A stretch of 8,051 bases of DNA from Gemmatimonadales bacterium (GTDB lineage: Bacteria; Gemmatimonadota; Gemmatimonadetes; Gemmatimonadales; GWC2-71-9): NCBI GenBank assembly GCA_030601605.1, contig JAUVTI010000083.1:1-8051 (forward strand), read 5' to 3'. Below, one piece after another: positions 7,342 to 8,051 of this stretch (within the stretch, counting starts at the first letter, position 1; each line of letters opens with the position of its first letter). The position numbers and the translations under genes are program-made. The notes under the pieces were generated by a model. It ran no database searches. It was not told the origin of the DNA and saw only the letters and a list, made by a program, of their open reading frames with translations.

Positions 7342-7908
7342 ATGCGGTGGGTTGGCGAAATCGGTCGCAAGGCGATCCACTTGTCCGCGATCCTCATTCC
7401 GGTGGGCTACTACTTCATTCCCGAAAGACTCGGCCGCACGATCCTCATCGCGCTCACCGTGGTCAGCTTCGTGATCGACGTCATCCGCCTCAACCAGCCG
7501 CGGATTCGCTCGTTCTTCTACATCTTCTTTGGCCGCCTGGTTCGGGATCACGAGCGCTTCAATCTGCTTGGGGCGACCTACCTCCTGCTCTCGAGCCTGA
7601 TCTGCGTGTACGCGTTCGACAAGGCCGTGGCCGTCGCGGCGCTCGCCTTCCTCGTGGTCGGAGACACGACGGCGGCGATCGTGGGCAAGTCGATCGGTCG
7701 CATCCCCATCTTTGGCAAGACGCTGGAGGGGAGTCTTGCCTGTTTCCTGGTCTGCCTGGTGGTGGGGTGGGTCATTCCCGAGCTGAGTCTCAAGCAGGCG
7801 GTGGCGGGGGCGGCGATGGCGACGGTGGTGGAGCTGCTGCCGGTGCCGCTGGATGACAATCTGCGCATCCCGCTGGCCGCGGGCTTCACGATGACCTTGA
7901 TCCAGTAG
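7342..7908 (+). CDS. Dolichol kinase / CTP-dependent diacylglycerol kinase family membrane protein
   Basis: This 188-residue integral membrane protein belongs to the SEC59/DGK1/phytol kinase family, whose characterised eukaryotic members phosphorylate lipid alcohols (dolichol, diacylglycerol, phytol), commonly with CTP. I count about six or seven hydrophobic segments, near residues 11-27, 33-48, 76-92, 95-114, 130-147, 151-170 and 176-187. Family landmarks are Arg9-Lys10 with His13 in GRKAIHLS, GATYLLLSS (77-85), VVGDTTAAIVGKSIGR (105-120), GKTLEGS (125-131) and ATVVELLPVPLDDNLRIPL (160-178). Arg9, Lys10, Asp108 and Gly115 plausibly correspond to the residues reported as essential in yeast Dgk1; the Asp-Gly spacing of seven also agrees. 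The start is ATG with GGGAGGG (7331-7337) just upstream. The bacterial substrate is unknown: polyprenol, diacylglycerol or an isoprenoid alcohol are all possible. The 73-bp gap from the transglycosylase shows no clear promoter, so cotranscription is likely. Confidence 0.85.
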   Translation: MRWVGEIGRKAIHLSAILIPVGYYFIPERLGRTILIALTVVSFVIDVIRLNQPRIRSFFYIFFGRLVRDHERFNLLGATYLLLSSLICVYAFDKAVAVAALAFLVVGDTTAAIVGKSIGRIPIFGKTLEGSLACFLVCLVVGWVIPELSLKQAVAGAAMATVVELLPVPLDDNLRIPLAAGFTMTLIQ

Positions 7909-7915
7909 TCCCCCT

Positions 7916-7950
7916 GGGATGGCGGGTGCCGAGAGCGCACCCGGTGTCCC
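7916..7950 (+). terminator. Strong hairpin after the lipid kinase gene, no T-tract
   Basis: The arm GGGATGGCGGGTGC (7916-7929) pairs with GCACCCGGTGTCCC (7937-7950) around a 7-base loop. It gives 14 positions with eleven Watson-Crick pairs, two G-T pairs and one G-G mismatch; the inner seven pairs are perfect. It starts 8 bases after the stop of the kinase gene and lies ahead of the promoter-like sequence for the next gene, as a terminator would. Neither strand has a run of T after the stem, so it is not a standard intrinsic terminator. It may act as a T-less terminator or as a 3'-end stabiliser. Confidence 0.45.
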
Positions 7951-7962
7951 GTGCCAAAGACC

Positions 7963-7989
7963 TTGATCCGCTTCCAATCACTTTGTTAG
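7963..7989 (+). promoter_or_regulatory. Possible promoter for a gene beginning past the window end
   Basis: TTGATC (7963-7968) could be a -35 element. TGTTAG (7984-7989) is a poor -10 candidate with 15-base spacing. The stretch from about 7954 to 7989 is clearly AT-richer than its flanks, lies after a hairpin, and comes about 55 bases before a strong Shine-Dalgarno sequence. The position supports a promoter more than the motif does. The rest of the 143-bp gap (7909-8051) shows no small gene. Confidence 0.3.
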
Positions 7990-8043
7990 CGTCACCCGCG
8001 CCGCCTGCGCACGTCCCCCACCCGCCGGGGCCGGCGCTGGGCG

Positions 8044-8050
8044 TAAGGAG
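8044..8050 (+). promoter_or_regulatory. Shine-Dalgarno sequence of the next, out-of-window gene
   Basis: TAAGGAG at the last bases of the window is fully complementary to the 3' end of 16S rRNA. A + strand start codon is therefore expected about 5-9 bases after 8050, outside the window. The product cannot be stated. Confidence 0.6.
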
Positions 8051-8051
8051 C

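Overview
The window is a high-GC bacterial chromosome segment. All five recognisable genes lie on the + strand and together fill about 95% of it. The content is conserved housekeeping: DNA uptake, purine synthesis and envelope maintenance. I see no mobile elements, CRISPR arrays, RNA genes or phage genes. Strong G/C bias at third codon positions produces long spurious open frames on the opposite strand. The bacterial gene set, the roughly 300-residue form of PurC and the small SEC59/DGK1-type lipid kinase would fit a deep-branching Gram-negative-type lineage such as Gemmatimonadota, Eisenbacteria or a relative. That placement is a weak inference.

Layout: (1) 1-2148, the 3' part of comEC, a DNA-uptake channel protein; its reading frame is already open at base 1, so the N-terminus lies outside the window. 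(2) 2149-2246, a short gap with a plausible sigma70-type promoter. (3) 2247-3182 purC and 3207-4757 purH, separated by only 24 bp and probably cotranscribed; they encode SAICAR synthase and the bifunctional enzyme for the last two steps to IMP. (4) 4854-7268, a secreted Slt70-like lytic transglycosylase with a GTG start fixed by a strong ribosome binding site. (5) 7342-7908, a small polytopic membrane protein of the dolichol kinase/CTP-dependent diacylglycerol kinase family. (6) 7909-8051, a gap with a stable hairpin lacking a T-tract, an AT-richer promoter-like stretch and, at the window edge, a near-perfect Shine-Dalgarno sequence, so another + strand gene should start a few bases beyond the end.

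Functional grouping: purC and purH act in one pathway, with PurB (not in the window) needed between them. The transglycosylase and the lipid kinase are both envelope genes, separated by 73 bp, and could form a second transcription unit. comEC is unrelated to either. I found no clear evidence of an undescribed system. The most interesting points are the uncharacterised bacterial lipid kinase next to a murein lytic enzyme, the C9 tract in the first codons of purC, two substitutions in PurH motifs, and the unexplained structured gap at the right end.
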